From NCBI GenBank assembly GCA_031274385.1, contig JAISQH010000029.1, forward strand, positions 1 through 9,273: a stretch of 9,273 bases of DNA. Direction: 5' to 3'. Each line of letters opens with the position of its first letter. The first letter of the stretch is position 1. Made by a program: the position numbers and the translations under genes. Source of the DNA: Planctomycetaceae bacterium. GTDB taxonomy: Bacteria > Planctomycetota > Planctomycetia > Pirellulales > Thermoguttaceae. The notes under the pieces were generated by a model. The model did no database searches, was not told where the DNA came from, and saw only the letters and a program-made list of their open reading frames with translations. Below are positions 1 to 7,226 of this stretch, one piece after another.

Positions 1-1
1 C

Positions 2-50
<49 letters not shown>

Positions 51-97
51 CCCGCCCTATCTGTGGTGGAGAGGTAAAAGCAGAAAGCGGCGAGTTT

Positions 98-1273
98 TTG
101 TTTTTCAAAACTCATTCTGTTCGTTCTTCACCTCCTCTTCGTAACTTTCTGTTCGGCTTCACGTTGGTCGAACTTCTTGTGGTGATTGCGATTATTGGTG
201 TCTTAATCGCATTATTGTTACCTGCTGTTCAGGCTGCACGCGAAGCGGCGCGGAGAATGCAATGTACCAACCATCTTAAACAACTTGGTATTGGTGTTCA
301 CAATTTCCACGACACCCGAATGGGCTTGCCGCCTGTTACAATTTATAGTGGCGGAAACGATAGCCGTGTTTCGTTTTGGGGAATCATTTATCCCTTTATC
401 GAACAAACGTCGCTTTGGAATGAACTGACACAATACGGTCTTCAAAATGCCGTGATGAATGGTTGGTGGCGCGGAACAACGTTGGGAGGTTATACTGCCG
501 GTACTCAAATGAATGAAGATAAACGAAAAGCCTTTGGTTCCACTTCGATTTATCGTTGTCCAAGCCGTCGAGGAAGCGGACCAATCTTTACCGAAGACCC
601 GACTCCAACATTAGATCCGACATGGTTCACTTATCATTTAGGACCACAAGGAGATTACGGAGTTGTTTTTGCCAACAGTGCCGGTGCGTTTTATGTCAAC
701 AGTCGTCCCGATTATGAAAATGCGATTGCCCGGTCACGTTGTCCTTTTCGTGTTGCGCTGCTGGAAATTGCCAACGATTATTCTTCATGGAAACCGAGAG
801 ACACGATGGCATGGTGGCAAGATGGAACAAGTAACCAAATCCTCCTCGGTGAAAAACATATCCGTCCTGATGATGTCGGTAAATGTGTTCGGTATGATAC
901 TGGTGGAAATGCTGAGGATCGGGATACTGCCGGCGATTGTTCTATTCTTGTTACAGGATACTGGCGGAGCAGTGCAATGGGACGCCCCGTAACTTACCGA
1001 TTTAACTCATCGGCAATTGCCAGCGGTGATAATGGAGCAACTACCAATGAAGGCGATCCAAACGATCCAATTGTCAATAATATTGCCAATCGACCGGATA
1101 TGCCTTATGGAGGACAAAATCTGGAATCCAGCCGATTTGGAAGTTTTCATCCGGGCGTTTGTATGTTTTTACTTGGCGATGGGGCTGTTTATCCGTTTCC
1201 TGTAACTATTTCACGAATCCCGTATCATCGTTGGGCAATGGTTGACGATGGCAATCAAGTAACATTGCCGTAA
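98..1273 (+). CDS. DUF1559 (SBP_bac_10) family prepilin-like protein
   Basis: This is a type II secretion/type IV pilin-like protein of the planctomycete-expanded DUF1559 family, whose exact role is unknown; members are thought to be processed by prepilin peptidase and sit at the cell envelope. With the TTG start at 98 it has 391 residues. A short leader ends at G20, followed by F21-T-L-V-E25, the classic G|F cleavage site with Glu at +5. A hydrophobic helix (about 21-46, FTLVELLVVIAIIGVLIA) runs into LPAVQAAREAARR and the conserved NHLKQLGIGVHNFHD stretch. The C-terminal end carries the family's H-P-G...G-D-G-A-V motif (FHPGVCMFLLGDGAVYPF). The start is uncertain: the TTG has no convincing Shine-Dalgarno, there is no in-frame ATG or GTG upstream, and the frame stays open to the contig edge, so the true start may be lost in the poly-C tip. 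Family assignment is secure; length of the leader is not. Confidence 0.93.
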   Translation: MFFKTHSVRSSPPLRNFLFGFTLVELLVVIAIIGVLIALLLPAVQAAREAARRMQCTNHLKQLGIGVHNFHDTRMGLPPVTIYSGGNDSRVSFWGIIYPFIEQTSLWNELTQYGLQNAVMNGWWRGTTLGGYTAGTQMNEDKRKAFGSTSIYRCPSRRGSGPIFTEDPTPTLDPTWFTYHLGPQGDYGVVFANSAGAFYVNSRPDYENAIARSRCPFRVALLEIANDYSSWKPRDTMAWWQDGTSNQILLGEKHIRPDDVGKCVRYDTGGNAEDRDTAGDCSILVTGYWRSSAMGRPVTYRFNSSAIASGDNGATTNEGDPNDPIVNNIANRPDMPYGGQNLESSRFGSFHPGVCMFLLGDGAVYPFPVTISRIPYHRWAMVDDGNQVTLP

Positions 1274-1282
1274 CTATAAAAG

Positions 1283-1327
1283 AAACCGGAAGTTTCGATA
1301 AGTCCTGTCGTTGCTTCCGGTTTTTTT
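1283..1327 (+). terminator. Intrinsic terminator of the DUF1559 gene
   Basis: AAACCGGAAG (1283-1292) pairs perfectly with CTTCCGGTTT (1314-1323) around a 21-nt loop, and the right arm runs into seven T residues (1321-1327). It begins 10 nt after the stop codon at 1271-1273, exactly where a rho-independent terminator is expected. Confidence 0.88.
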
Positions 1328-1392
1328 GTACATTCTGTTGATTGCTTTCTAATAAAATCGTTTGGTTCGTAAACCGTCTCTTTTTTTTACAG

Positions 1393-1429
1393 AAAGAGAA
1401 GAAGTGAAAGAAAATCTTCTGATCTCTTT
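1393..1429. other. Purine/pyrimidine hairpin in the intergenic region
   Basis: AAAGAGA-AGAAG (1393-1404) can pair with CTTCT (1416-1420) and TCTCTTT (1423-1429), with a GA bulge and an 11-nt loop, giving 12 base pairs. Eight T residues lie at 1381-1388, so on neither strand is the hairpin followed by a usable T tract. No function is assigned. It is recorded because the 501-bp gap from 1274 to 1774 has no gene. Confidence 0.3.
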
Positions 1430-1433
1430 GCGT

Positions 1434-1473
1434 CTTTGTGCGAAACATTAAAAAACAAAATAGACTGTTACCT
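1434..1473 (+). repeat. Shared intergenic motif, copy A
   Basis: CTTTGTGCG, then 5 nt, then TTAAAAAAC followed by AAAATAGACTGTTACC. The same arrangement occurs on the minus strand at 9165-9205 as CTTTGCACG, then 6 nt, then TTAAAAAAT followed by AAAATAGACAGTTACA. In the 24-nt core from TTA to GTTAC only two positions differ. Both copies lie upstream of, and in the same direction as, a large gene. The 5' part (TTTGCGTCTTTGTGCG, starting at 1427) is also the complement of the CGCAAAGACGCAAAG-type string that, from memory, recurs in noncoding DNA of many bacteria. It may be a dispersed repeat or a promoter-like element; the TTGTGC to CAAAAT spacing of 14 nt is too short for a standard sigma70 promoter. 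Confidence 0.5.
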
Positions 1474-1504
1474 ACAAATCAGGGTATTAAAAAAGGCGCG
1501 TTGG

Positions 1505-1513
1505 TGGTATAAT
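1505..1513 (+). promoter_or_regulatory. Candidate extended -10 element
   Basis: TGGTATAAT matches the extended -10 consensus TGnTATAAT. The hexamer 17 nt upstream (TATTAA, 1485-1490) is a poor -35, which extended -10 promoters can tolerate. A transcript from here would carry the 44-bp inverted repeat at 1521-1707 in a leader of roughly 255 nt before the 1775 gene. No further support in the sequence. Confidence 0.3.
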
Positions 1514-1520
1514 TCTTCCT

Positions 1521-1707
1521 ATTGTCTGAACAGGATTTTTTGGATTGACAAGATTAATAGGATAATCTACCGGAAGTAACTGTTGCGTTGGATTAGGATT
1601 TCCTTTCCGTGTTGAAAAACAGAGATTTAGAATAGTCAATTATTCTCAATATTCTCAACAGACTATCCTACCAATTTTATCAATCCGAAAAATCTTGTTC
1701 AGACAAT
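1521..1707. repeat. 44-bp imperfect inverted repeat with 9-nt internal periodicity
   Basis: The left arm (1521-1564, starting ATTGTCTGAACAGGATT) and the reverse complement of the right arm (1664-1707, starting ATTGTCTGAACAAGATT) match at 38 of 44 positions without gaps, around a 99-nt centre. All six differences are transitions. The arms have a 9-nt rhythm: GGATT, GGATT, AGATT and GGATA begin at 1533, 1542, 1551 and 1560. The centre contains a perfect 9-nt tandem, TATTCTCAA twice (1641-1658). From memory, strings of the type CTGAACAGGATT with 9-nt AGGATTnnn units occur as dispersed noncoding repeats in many unrelated bacterial genomes; this looks like a degenerate pair of them in opposite orientation. 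No ORF is visible inside. Confidence 0.75.
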
Positions 1708-1724
1708 TGTTGGGGGTTGGGGAC

Positions 1725-1730
1725 TATAAT
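1725..1730 (+). promoter_or_regulatory. Candidate -10 box of the large secreted hydrolase gene
   Basis: A perfect TATAAT lies 44 nt before the ATG at 1775, which would give a leader of about 35-40 nt carrying the Shine-Dalgarno. No good -35 is found at the proper distance (the hexamer 17 nt upstream is GACAAT), so this is a modest candidate. It lies just past the right arm of the inverted repeat. Confidence 0.4.
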
Positions 1731-1762
1731 CAACGTTGAATTAACAACAACGTCATTTTTTC

Positions 1763-1768
1763 AAGGAG
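1763..1768 (+). promoter_or_regulatory. Shine-Dalgarno AAGGAG for the 1775 start
   Basis: AAGGAG ends 6 nt before the ATG at 1775. It fixes the start of the large hydrolase gene. It is the only strong Shine-Dalgarno in the window: ldhA, the glycosyltransferase and the TTG start at 98 lack one. Confidence 0.85.
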
Positions 1769-1774
1769 AATTCA

Positions 1775-4700
1775 ATGCGTTATGTTCTACTATTTTTATC
1801 AACAGCGATTTTCTTTTTCACGGCAAGATTCCATGTTGAAAAACTGGTTGCGGAGGAAACAATCGGCAAACGACCTTACGAAATGGTCAACGCCAACCGG
1901 ACACAAGACGCCCGCCCTACCTTGTGCGATTTTGAAAATCTTGACAGTTGGGCAGTCGAAACCGTTGAAACCGAAGCCACCTTCGACCGAAGCCGTGAAC
2001 AACAACTATGGGGCGATTACGTTGGAAAATTAACGTACAAATTCGCTCCGGCCGGAATTAAAAAACCGCCGGTGATCACAATCAAACCGCCCAAGCCGAT
2101 TCCCGTAACAACATCGTTCGATTGCGTCAACATTTGGATTTACGGTAACAATTGGTCGTGGGAATCCGTCACATCAACTCCGCGTGTCCGGCTTGATTTG
2201 TTACTCAAAAGTAAAACCGGACAACCTGTCAAAGTACATCTCGATACGGTACGGTGGAAAGAATGGTTTCTCATTCACCGCAAACTTTCTGAAGAACAAC
2301 TCAAATTACTCGGCGATGTACCTCAATTTGAAGGTTTTGAAATTCATAACGGACTCAATACGGAACCGCGAACAATTTATTTTGACAATATTTCATTCTA
2401 CAAAGAAGAACTTAAACCGTTACAATATGAGCCGCGTCCGTTGCGTGGCATTTCGTTACCAAAAAGTCAAACGACCGGAACCAATACAGGTTCCGGCAAA
2501 TTACCGTTTCCAAATCGTGAAGAGACGATTCTGTCAAGTAATTTATGCACGGAATTTAAGAATAACCTGACAATTGCCGACAACGGAAAATCGTTTCGGT
2601 TTGAATATCAGGGAGCCGACGGTCATCTTGCTTGGAATTACGTACCGAAAACAGGAACGTTTGCCGATTTGAATTTGGAATGGACAGAACCTGCCACTTC
2701 GTCCGGTTCCTCTTCCCGAATCTTTCAATTTCAAAGCGGCGGTCTTCGTTTTGTCAACGAACCGGCGAAAGATTCCGTAACGCTTCTTTCCATTTCAAAC
2801 GAAAATAATATTGTAACCGCTCGTTGGCAGTTCAGCGTTGGTGCTGACAAACAGGAAGTGGAGTATCGTTTTCAAATCGTACAAAAATCGCTTATTATTG
2901 ATGTATGTTGTCAAGGCGGAAACGTCAGCGAAGTTGTTTTTGGTAAAATTTCAGGAACAAAAAATCCGCAATTGATTACCGTACCGTATCTCACCGGACA
3001 CGGCACAAACCGACCTGCTGTTCTTGTGGACGGCGGCGATCCGGCGAAACCGTTGTTTTTTCTACCGATCATTGATCACACGCGGTCAAACGCTTCGATG
3101 TTGTTTTTCGGAAACAAAATCGAAAAAGAGACTGTCATTTTCGATAGCGGAAGCCGATATAAAACGAAAACAGACGGCAAACGCAATGACTGTTTTGAAC
3201 GGATATTCCTAACTGTTTCGCCGCTTTTCGATGAAGTGTTACCGAATATTCCGAACAATCAATCGCCATGGAAACATGTTACGGCGGAACGTGTCTGGCG
3301 GTCGCACGGCTCCTCGAATCATGATCACGATTTCCAATATTGGAACAGAATCAGGCGTTACGGTGCCGAAAAAATGTTGATTACGGATCACGAAACGCTG
3401 TGGCGTGACGGCGGCGAAAGTTTCACATTCCGAACCTACGCTGCGCCGGGACGCGGCGGTGATGAAGGTCATAAAACGTACACACAAAAAATTCATGGTC
3501 TCGGTTATATTTACGGACCGTACAATAATTATGCCGATTATGCTCCGGTCAATGAATTTTGGAACGAAGATTGGGTAACGCGGCTTCCCGATGGCAATTT
3601 TCAACCGGCTTGGGCAAGATGTTACAATCCGAAACCAAGCCGCGCGGTTGAAACAGAACCGAAAATTACCGAAATTGTACAGAAAAAATTCGGTTTTAAT
3701 ACGGCGTACTGCGATGTTCACACGGCGGTAATGCCTTGGGAATATGTTGATTACGATTCTCGTGTTCCCGGTGCCGGAACGTTTGCTGCAACATTTTATG
3801 CTTACGGTGAGATTTTGTTGCACCAAAAGAAAATCTGGGGCGGTGCTGTTTACAGTGAAGGCAACAATCATTGGTATTACAGCGGTTTGACCGACGGCAA
3901 TTACGCACAGGATCAATCGTACAGAATTTCAGTCAATCCCTGGCTTGTTGATTTCGATCTGTTGAAAATACATCCGCTTGAAAATAATTTCGGAATGGGC
4001 GATACGGGGATGTTCTTCGGCAAGGATGATTTTCGCACAGAAAAGAACCGGCAATCAACGCTTGACCGTTTTTTAGCGGCAACATTGGCGTTCGGACACA
4101 CCGGCTTTTTGACGATGGAATTTGGTCTTTCCGGCGGGCTGCGGTCTTATTTTACTGTTCAACAAATTGCAAAACGTTACGGTACGCAAAATGTTAAGTC
4201 AATTCGTTACGCCGATGAAACCGGAAAATCATTGACCACATCGCAAGCTGTTGCCGCCGACAAAGTTAAACTTAATCGAATCACCGTCGAATATGAAGAT
4301 GGTTTAACAATTTTCGTCAACGGTAATAATGAAACGTCATGGGATTTTCATGACGATAAAAGAAAAATGACGTCTTTATCGTTACCGCCGAATGGTTGGT
4401 ATGTCCACGATCCAAAGGGAAATCTGAATGCGAGTTCTATCGAACAAGACGGCAAACGGATTGATTATGTTGATTCTCCGGCGTATCTTTTCGCCGAAGT
4501 TCGGAATCATTCAAAGGGTTCGCCGTATCGGTTGAAGCGTTTGCTTTTTGATCGGCAACTTATCGTACTGAAAAATGTGGATGATCAGGGACGTTGGGAA
4601 ATAATTGTCGGCGAACCGAATTACGACGCCCGCAGTACACTTCACGCTGTTCGTTTGGACAACGATGCCGATGCTGACGCGGTTGCTCTTAATTTTGAAC

Positions 4701-5755
4701 GAAAAGAACTCGGCAAGGCGGAAACACGTTACGCTCGCGGAATGGTTCACGTCATGCCGGTTGATGGTGCGTTCAGTTATCTGCTGACGCCGAAGGCAAA
4801 ACCGGACAGTGTTCCCGATTCCGAACAGATTCAATCTGAACGGATTCAAGCGGTTCCGGGCGAAAATATCGGCACGATTATGATTCCGCCCGATACCAAG
4901 CCTGACCGTTTATATTGGGCGGATGGTCTTGATTTCGATATTGTTTCACTTTGCAACATTAAAGAAATACTTGATACGGAAAACAGCCAAATTCATTTTG
5001 AAATTCGATCCAATCGTAACACCGAAAATTTGTTCCGTTTTGAATTGCGGCAAGGTGAAAAATCGGAAATAAAACAAGACCTTTCGTTGAAACCCGGTCA
5101 GGAACAAAAATTATCGTTCAAAATCGATATTCCGGCGGAACCGAAAATTGTTCCGCTAAAATTTTTAGTTACATCAGATAAGATGAAATTGGAACAAGAA
5201 TATCATCTCAAGACGGCTCTTGGTTTCCGTGAGATGCCGAAGTTACCGGAACGTTTTGAGAGCGGTTATTGTTATCGCGGCAAGGAGCCAACGGCAATGG
5301 ACGACAAAAGCGGAGCACACGCTTATTTTATCGAATGTTTTTGTGGCGAAAAAACACAACGCGGTTGGGCGGTTCATCCGCCATTTCGAGACGGTACGGG
5401 TTATACCTTTTTGTTGAGCGAATCGGTTACTGTACCGAAAGAGGACGGAGTTGCGTTTTCCGGCGAAGTGGGAATTCGTAACGGCGGTGATCCGTCGGAC
5501 GGCGTTTTGTATCGGGTCTTTGTCGTTGAACCGGAAAAAGATGAAGTGTTGGCTGGCGAACTTTTGTGGTCGGAACGGAATTGGAGTCCGTTTGTGTGCG
5601 ATTTGTCCGCTTGGCAGGGAAAAACGGTACGATTTCGACTCGTTGCTGATGTTGGTTTGAACAATAATTCAGTTGCCGATTGGGCAGCATGGGCAAATTT
5701 GAAACTGATTCCAACAAAACAAACGCTCTTGACCACACTGGGCATGAAACCTTAA
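1775..5755 (+). CDS. Large secreted multidomain glycoside hydrolase-like protein
   Basis: A 1326-residue exported protein, probably acting on polysaccharide or glycan outside the cytoplasm. An N-terminal signal peptide is visible (hydrophobic core 3-17; cleavage perhaps after LVA at about 26). About 45-210 is a beta-rich module opening with CDFENLDSW and closing with TIYFDNISFY, typical of galactose-binding-like carbohydrate modules. About 260-500 is a second beta-sandwich. About 505-820 looks like a TIM-barrel core: RSHGSSNHDHD (509 on), ITDHETLW (D538, E540), TAYCDVH (D647) and VYSEGNNHW (E695, W700). D647 and E695 are my best guesses for nucleophile and acid/base, by analogy with retaining GH36/GH101-type hydrolases. 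The C-terminal 1155-1320 resembles a beta-sandwich module frequent in planctomycete and verrucomicrobial proteins (DLSAWQGKTVRFRL, D1276; then NNNSVADWAAWANLKL). Exact family and substrate are not recognised. Start set by AAGGAG; no terminator follows before ldhA. Confidence 0.72.
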   Translation: MRYVLLFLSTAIFFFTARFHVEKLVAEETIGKRPYEMVNANRTQDARPTLCDFENLDSWAVETVETEATFDRSREQQLWGDYVGKLTYKFAPAGIKKPPVITIKPPKPIPVTTSFDCVNIWIYGNNWSWESVTSTPRVRLDLLLKSKTGQPVKVHLDTVRWKEWFLIHRKLSEEQLKLLGDVPQFEGFEIHNGLNTEPRTIYFDNISFYKEELKPLQYEPRPLRGISLPKSQTTGTNTGSGKLPFPNREETILSSNLCTEFKNNLTIADNGKSFRFEYQGADGHLAWNYVPKTGTFADLNLEWTEPATSSGSSSRIFQFQSGGLRFVNEPAKDSVTLLSISNENNIVTARWQFSVGADKQEVEYRFQIVQKSLIIDVCCQGGNVSEVVFGKISGTKNPQLITVPYLTGHGTNRPAVLVDGGDPAKPLFFLPIIDHTRSNASMLFFGNKIEKETVIFDSGSRYKTKTDGKRNDCFERIFLTVSPLFDEVLPNIPNNQSPWKHVTAERVWRSHGSSNHDHDFQYWNRIRRYGAEKMLITDHETLWRDGGESFTFRTYAAPGRGGDEGHKTYTQKIHGLGYIYGPYNNYADYAPVNEFWNEDWVTRLPDGNFQPAWARCYNPKPSRAVETEPKITEIVQKKFGFNTAYCDVHTAVMPWEYVDYDSRVPGAGTFAATFYAYGEILLHQKKIWGGAVYSEGNNHWYYSGLTDGNYAQDQSYRISVNPWLVDFDLLKIHPLENNFGMGDTGMFFGKDDFRTEKNRQSTLDRFLAATLAFGHTGFLTMEFGLSGGLRSYFTVQQIAKRYGTQNVKSIRYADETGKSLTTSQAVAADKVKLNRITVEYEDGLTIFVNGNNETSWDFHDDKRKMTSLSLPPNGWYVHDPKGNLNASSIEQDGKRIDYVDSPAYLFAEVRNHSKGSPYRLKRLLFDRQLIVLKNVDDQGRWEIIVGEPNYDARSTLHAVRLDNDADADAVALNFERKELGKAETRYARGMVHVMPVDGAFSYLLTPKAKPDSVPDSEQIQSERIQAVPGENIGTIMIPPDTKPDRLYWADGLDFDIVSLCNIKEILDTENSQIHFEIRSNRNTENLFRFELRQGEKSEIKQDLSLKPGQEQKLSFKIDIPAEPKIVPLKFLVTSDKMKLEQEYHLKTALGFREMPKLPERFESGYCYRGKEPTAMDDKSGAHAYFIECFCGEKTQRGWAVHPPFRDGTGYTFLLSESVTVPKEDGVAFSGEVGIRNGGDPSDGVLYRVFVVEPEKDEVLAGELLWSERNWSPFVCDLSAWQGKTVRFRLVADVGLNNNSVADWAAWANLKLIPTKQTLLTTLGMKP

Positions 5756-5758
5756 AAT
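5729..5758 (+). promoter_or_regulatory. Sigma70-like promoter candidate for ldhA overlapping the upstream stop codon
   Basis: TTGACC (5729-5734) and TAAAAT (5753-5758) are separated by 18 nt; each differs from consensus by one base. The -10 overlaps the TAA stop (5753-5755) of the hydrolase gene. Transcription would start near 5765 and give a leader of about 50 nt. It would let ldhA be expressed independently of the upstream gene. Judged from consensus match only. Confidence 0.4.
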
Positions 5759-5817
5759 AAACGGAAGCGAAAATCAATCGCATGTAACACAAACCCCAAA
5801 CCCCAAACCACAAAATT

Positions 5818-6834
5818 ATGAAAACTGCTGTATTTAGTACCAAACCGTATGACCGGAAATATCTGATTGATTCAAATCAACATTTCGGTCACGAATTAGT
5901 TTTTTATGAAGCGCATTTGAACGACCAGACTTGCCGGTTGACGGAGGGTTTTCAGGCGGTTTGCGTGTTCGTCAACGACGAGTTGAACGACAAGGTTTTG
6001 AACTGCCTTGCCAAACACGGTTGCCGTATGATTGCGTTACGTTGTGCCGGTTTTAACAATGTCGATCTTTTGACGGCGAAAAATCTCGGCATTACTGTTG
6101 CGCGTGTTCCGGCGTATTCTCCGGCATCGATTTCTGAGTTCACGCTTGGTCTGATTCTGACATTGAGCCGGCATATTCACCGGGCTTGTAACCGGACACG
6201 GGAAGGAAATTTCGCGTTGGATGGTCTTCTCGGTTTCGATTTGTACGGTAAAACAGCCGGAGTTTTCGGAACAGGAAAGATCGGAGCAGGAACCGCAAAA
6301 ATTCTTCTCGGTTTCGGCTGTCACGTTTTGGCTTCGGATTTGTACGAAAATAACGAACTCAAAACGCTTGGTGTTCAGTATGTTTCGCGCGATGAACTGT
6401 TTCAGAAATCCGATATTATAACGTTACACTGCCCCTTGTTACCGGACACGCGGCATCTGATCAATACTGAAACAATTACGAAAATGAAACACGGCGTGAT
6501 GATTGTCAATACGAGTCGCGGTGAATTACTTGATACAGACGCTGCCATTTTCGGGCTTAAAAGCGGTAAGATCGGTTCGTTGGCGATTGACGTTTATGAA
6601 GAGGAAGCCGAAGTGTTCTTTGAAGATTTTTCGAGCAGGGTGATTCAGGATGACACCTTAGCGCGGATTCTGACATTTCCCAACGCAATTGTAACAGGAC
6701 ATCAGGCATTCTTCACCATTGAAGCCATGCAGGCGATTGCCCAACAAACACTGCAAAATATCGCCGCATTCGAACAAGGTCAAACGCCGCCGGGACTGGT
6801 TCATTGGGAAAATAAAAATGTAACAACAAAATAA
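5818..6834 (+). CDS. ldhA: Fermentative D-lactate dehydrogenase (NAD-dependent)
   Basis: Cytoplasmic NADH-dependent reduction of pyruvate to D-lactate, regenerating NAD+ in fermentation; D-2-hydroxyacid dehydrogenase superfamily. The 338 residues follow the E. coli LdhA sequence (329 residues) closely as I recall it: N-terminal MKTAVFSTKPYDRKYL, IALRCAGFNNVDL, GKTAGVFGTGKIG, HCPLLPDTRHL, MIVNTSRGEL, FFED, VIQDD, TGHQAF. The Rossmann motif G151-T-G153-K-I-G156 is followed by D174 (ASDLY), consistent with NAD rather than NADP. The catalytic triad is complete: R234 (NTSRG), E263 (DVYEEE) and H295 (TGHQ). The ATG at 5818 is fixed by homology, yet no Shine-Dalgarno precedes it; the leader is A/C-rich with an AAACCCC repeat. 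It lies 62 nt after the secreted hydrolase gene on the same strand and may be partly co-transcribed, or driven by the promoter candidate at 5729-5758. It is convergent with the glycosyltransferase gene. Confidence 0.95.
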   Translation: MKTAVFSTKPYDRKYLIDSNQHFGHELVFYEAHLNDQTCRLTEGFQAVCVFVNDELNDKVLNCLAKHGCRMIALRCAGFNNVDLLTAKNLGITVARVPAYSPASISEFTLGLILTLSRHIHRACNRTREGNFALDGLLGFDLYGKTAGVFGTGKIGAGTAKILLGFGCHVLASDLYENNELKTLGVQYVSRDELFQKSDIITLHCPLLPDTRHLINTETITKMKHGVMIVNTSRGELLDTDAAIFGLKSGKIGSLAIDVYEEEAEVFFEDFSSRVIQDDTLARILTFPNAIVTGHQAFFTIEAMQAIAQQTLQNIAAFEQGQTPPGLVHWENKNVTTK

Positions 6835-6895
6835 TTGACACGGAATCAATAATATGGAGATACTACCGGCAGTTATGAAGTTGATGTTTTTGTGA

Positions 6896-6921
6896 ATTAT
6901 TTTGATAAATTATTTTGATAA
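6896..6921. repeat. Perfect 13-nt tandem duplication
   Basis: ATTATTTTGATAA occurs twice back to back (6896-6908 and 6909-6921), about 60 nt after the ldhA stop. AT-rich and probably a slippage product. Between 6835 and 6984 I see no gene and no convincing terminator. Confidence 0.8.
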
Positions 6922-6984
6922 ATTGTATTATTAACATCTCGTTGTCGCAAAACTTTTAATAATGTGTTCGGTTTGTACAAAAAC

Positions 6985-7074
6985 AACTCCGTAGGAGTTC
7001 AATCTGGATAACCCCGTGCAAGCCTGCGCAGCACGGGGTAAGTAGGTAAACAAAACGAGAACTCCGTAGGAGTT
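6985..7074 (+). repeat. Composite double-hairpin repeat, copy 1 (complete, + orientation)
   Basis: A palindromic box AACTCCGTAGGAGTT (6985-6999; 6-bp stem, GTA loop), then a GC-rich hairpin ACCCCGTGC (7011-7019) / GCACGGGGT (7031-7039) with an 11-nt loop, then a second AACTCCGTAGGAGTT box (7060-7074). The same layout recurs in inverse orientation at 7132-7222 and partly at the window end. On the minus strand the outer box is followed by GTTTTTGT (6984-6977), so it has the form of a short intrinsic terminator for leftward transcription from the glycosyltransferase gene. The layout is like REP/BIME-type bacterial repeats; no associated transposase is seen here. Confidence 0.85.
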
Positions 7075-7226
7075 CAATGAAAAATGATTAACTTGGGGTG
7101 GTGTATCATATAATCGTCTTTATCAAAGTTGAACTCCTACGGAGTTCGACGTTTATTGATACATTTACCCCATGCTGCACTTCGTTTGCACGGGGTTATC
7201 AAAATTTAACTCCTACGGAGTTGTTT
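6985..7226. terminator. Possible bidirectional terminator between convergent ldhA and glycosyltransferase genes
   Basis: The two inverted composite repeats sit between two convergent genes. On each outer edge the 15-nt palindrome is followed, in the outward direction, by GTTTT or GTTTTT. They therefore offer a stem plus T tract to transcripts arriving from either side. The stems are only 6 bp with a 3-nt loop, so strength is uncertain, although the internal GC-rich 9-bp stems could add to it. The function is inferred from position and form. Confidence 0.4.

Noticed and set aside
3239..3916. 225-residue minus-strand open frame inside the hydrolase gene
   Set aside because: Antisense shadow of a well-supported 1326-residue gene. 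It has no Shine-Dalgarno or recognisable domain, and the opposite frame contains the motif-bearing core.
5790..5810. Telomere-like AAACCCC repeat
   Set aside because: Only two to three units in a short gene leader of an evidently bacterial locus; a small local repeat is sufficient explanation.
5427..5843. Minus-strand open frame spanning the hydrolase 3' end and the ldhA start
   Set aside because: It overlaps two real genes on the other strand and contains no recognisable motif. Other antisense frames (for example 218-508, 4511-4849, 5401-5745, 6037-6324) were set aside for the same reason.
6985..7222. CRISPR-like array (four copies of a short palindromic repeat)
   Set aside because: The copies are in two orientations, spacing is irregular (60, 57 and 61 nt, with the intervening sequence itself a conserved hairpin in two of three gaps), and no cas gene is present.
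7208..7222. Fragment of 16S rRNA (ACTCCTACGG resembles the conserved ACTCCTACGGGAGGCAGCAG site)
   Set aside because: Similarity stops after about 10 bases; the flanks are not ribosomal, and the sequence is explained by the palindrome's own symmetry.
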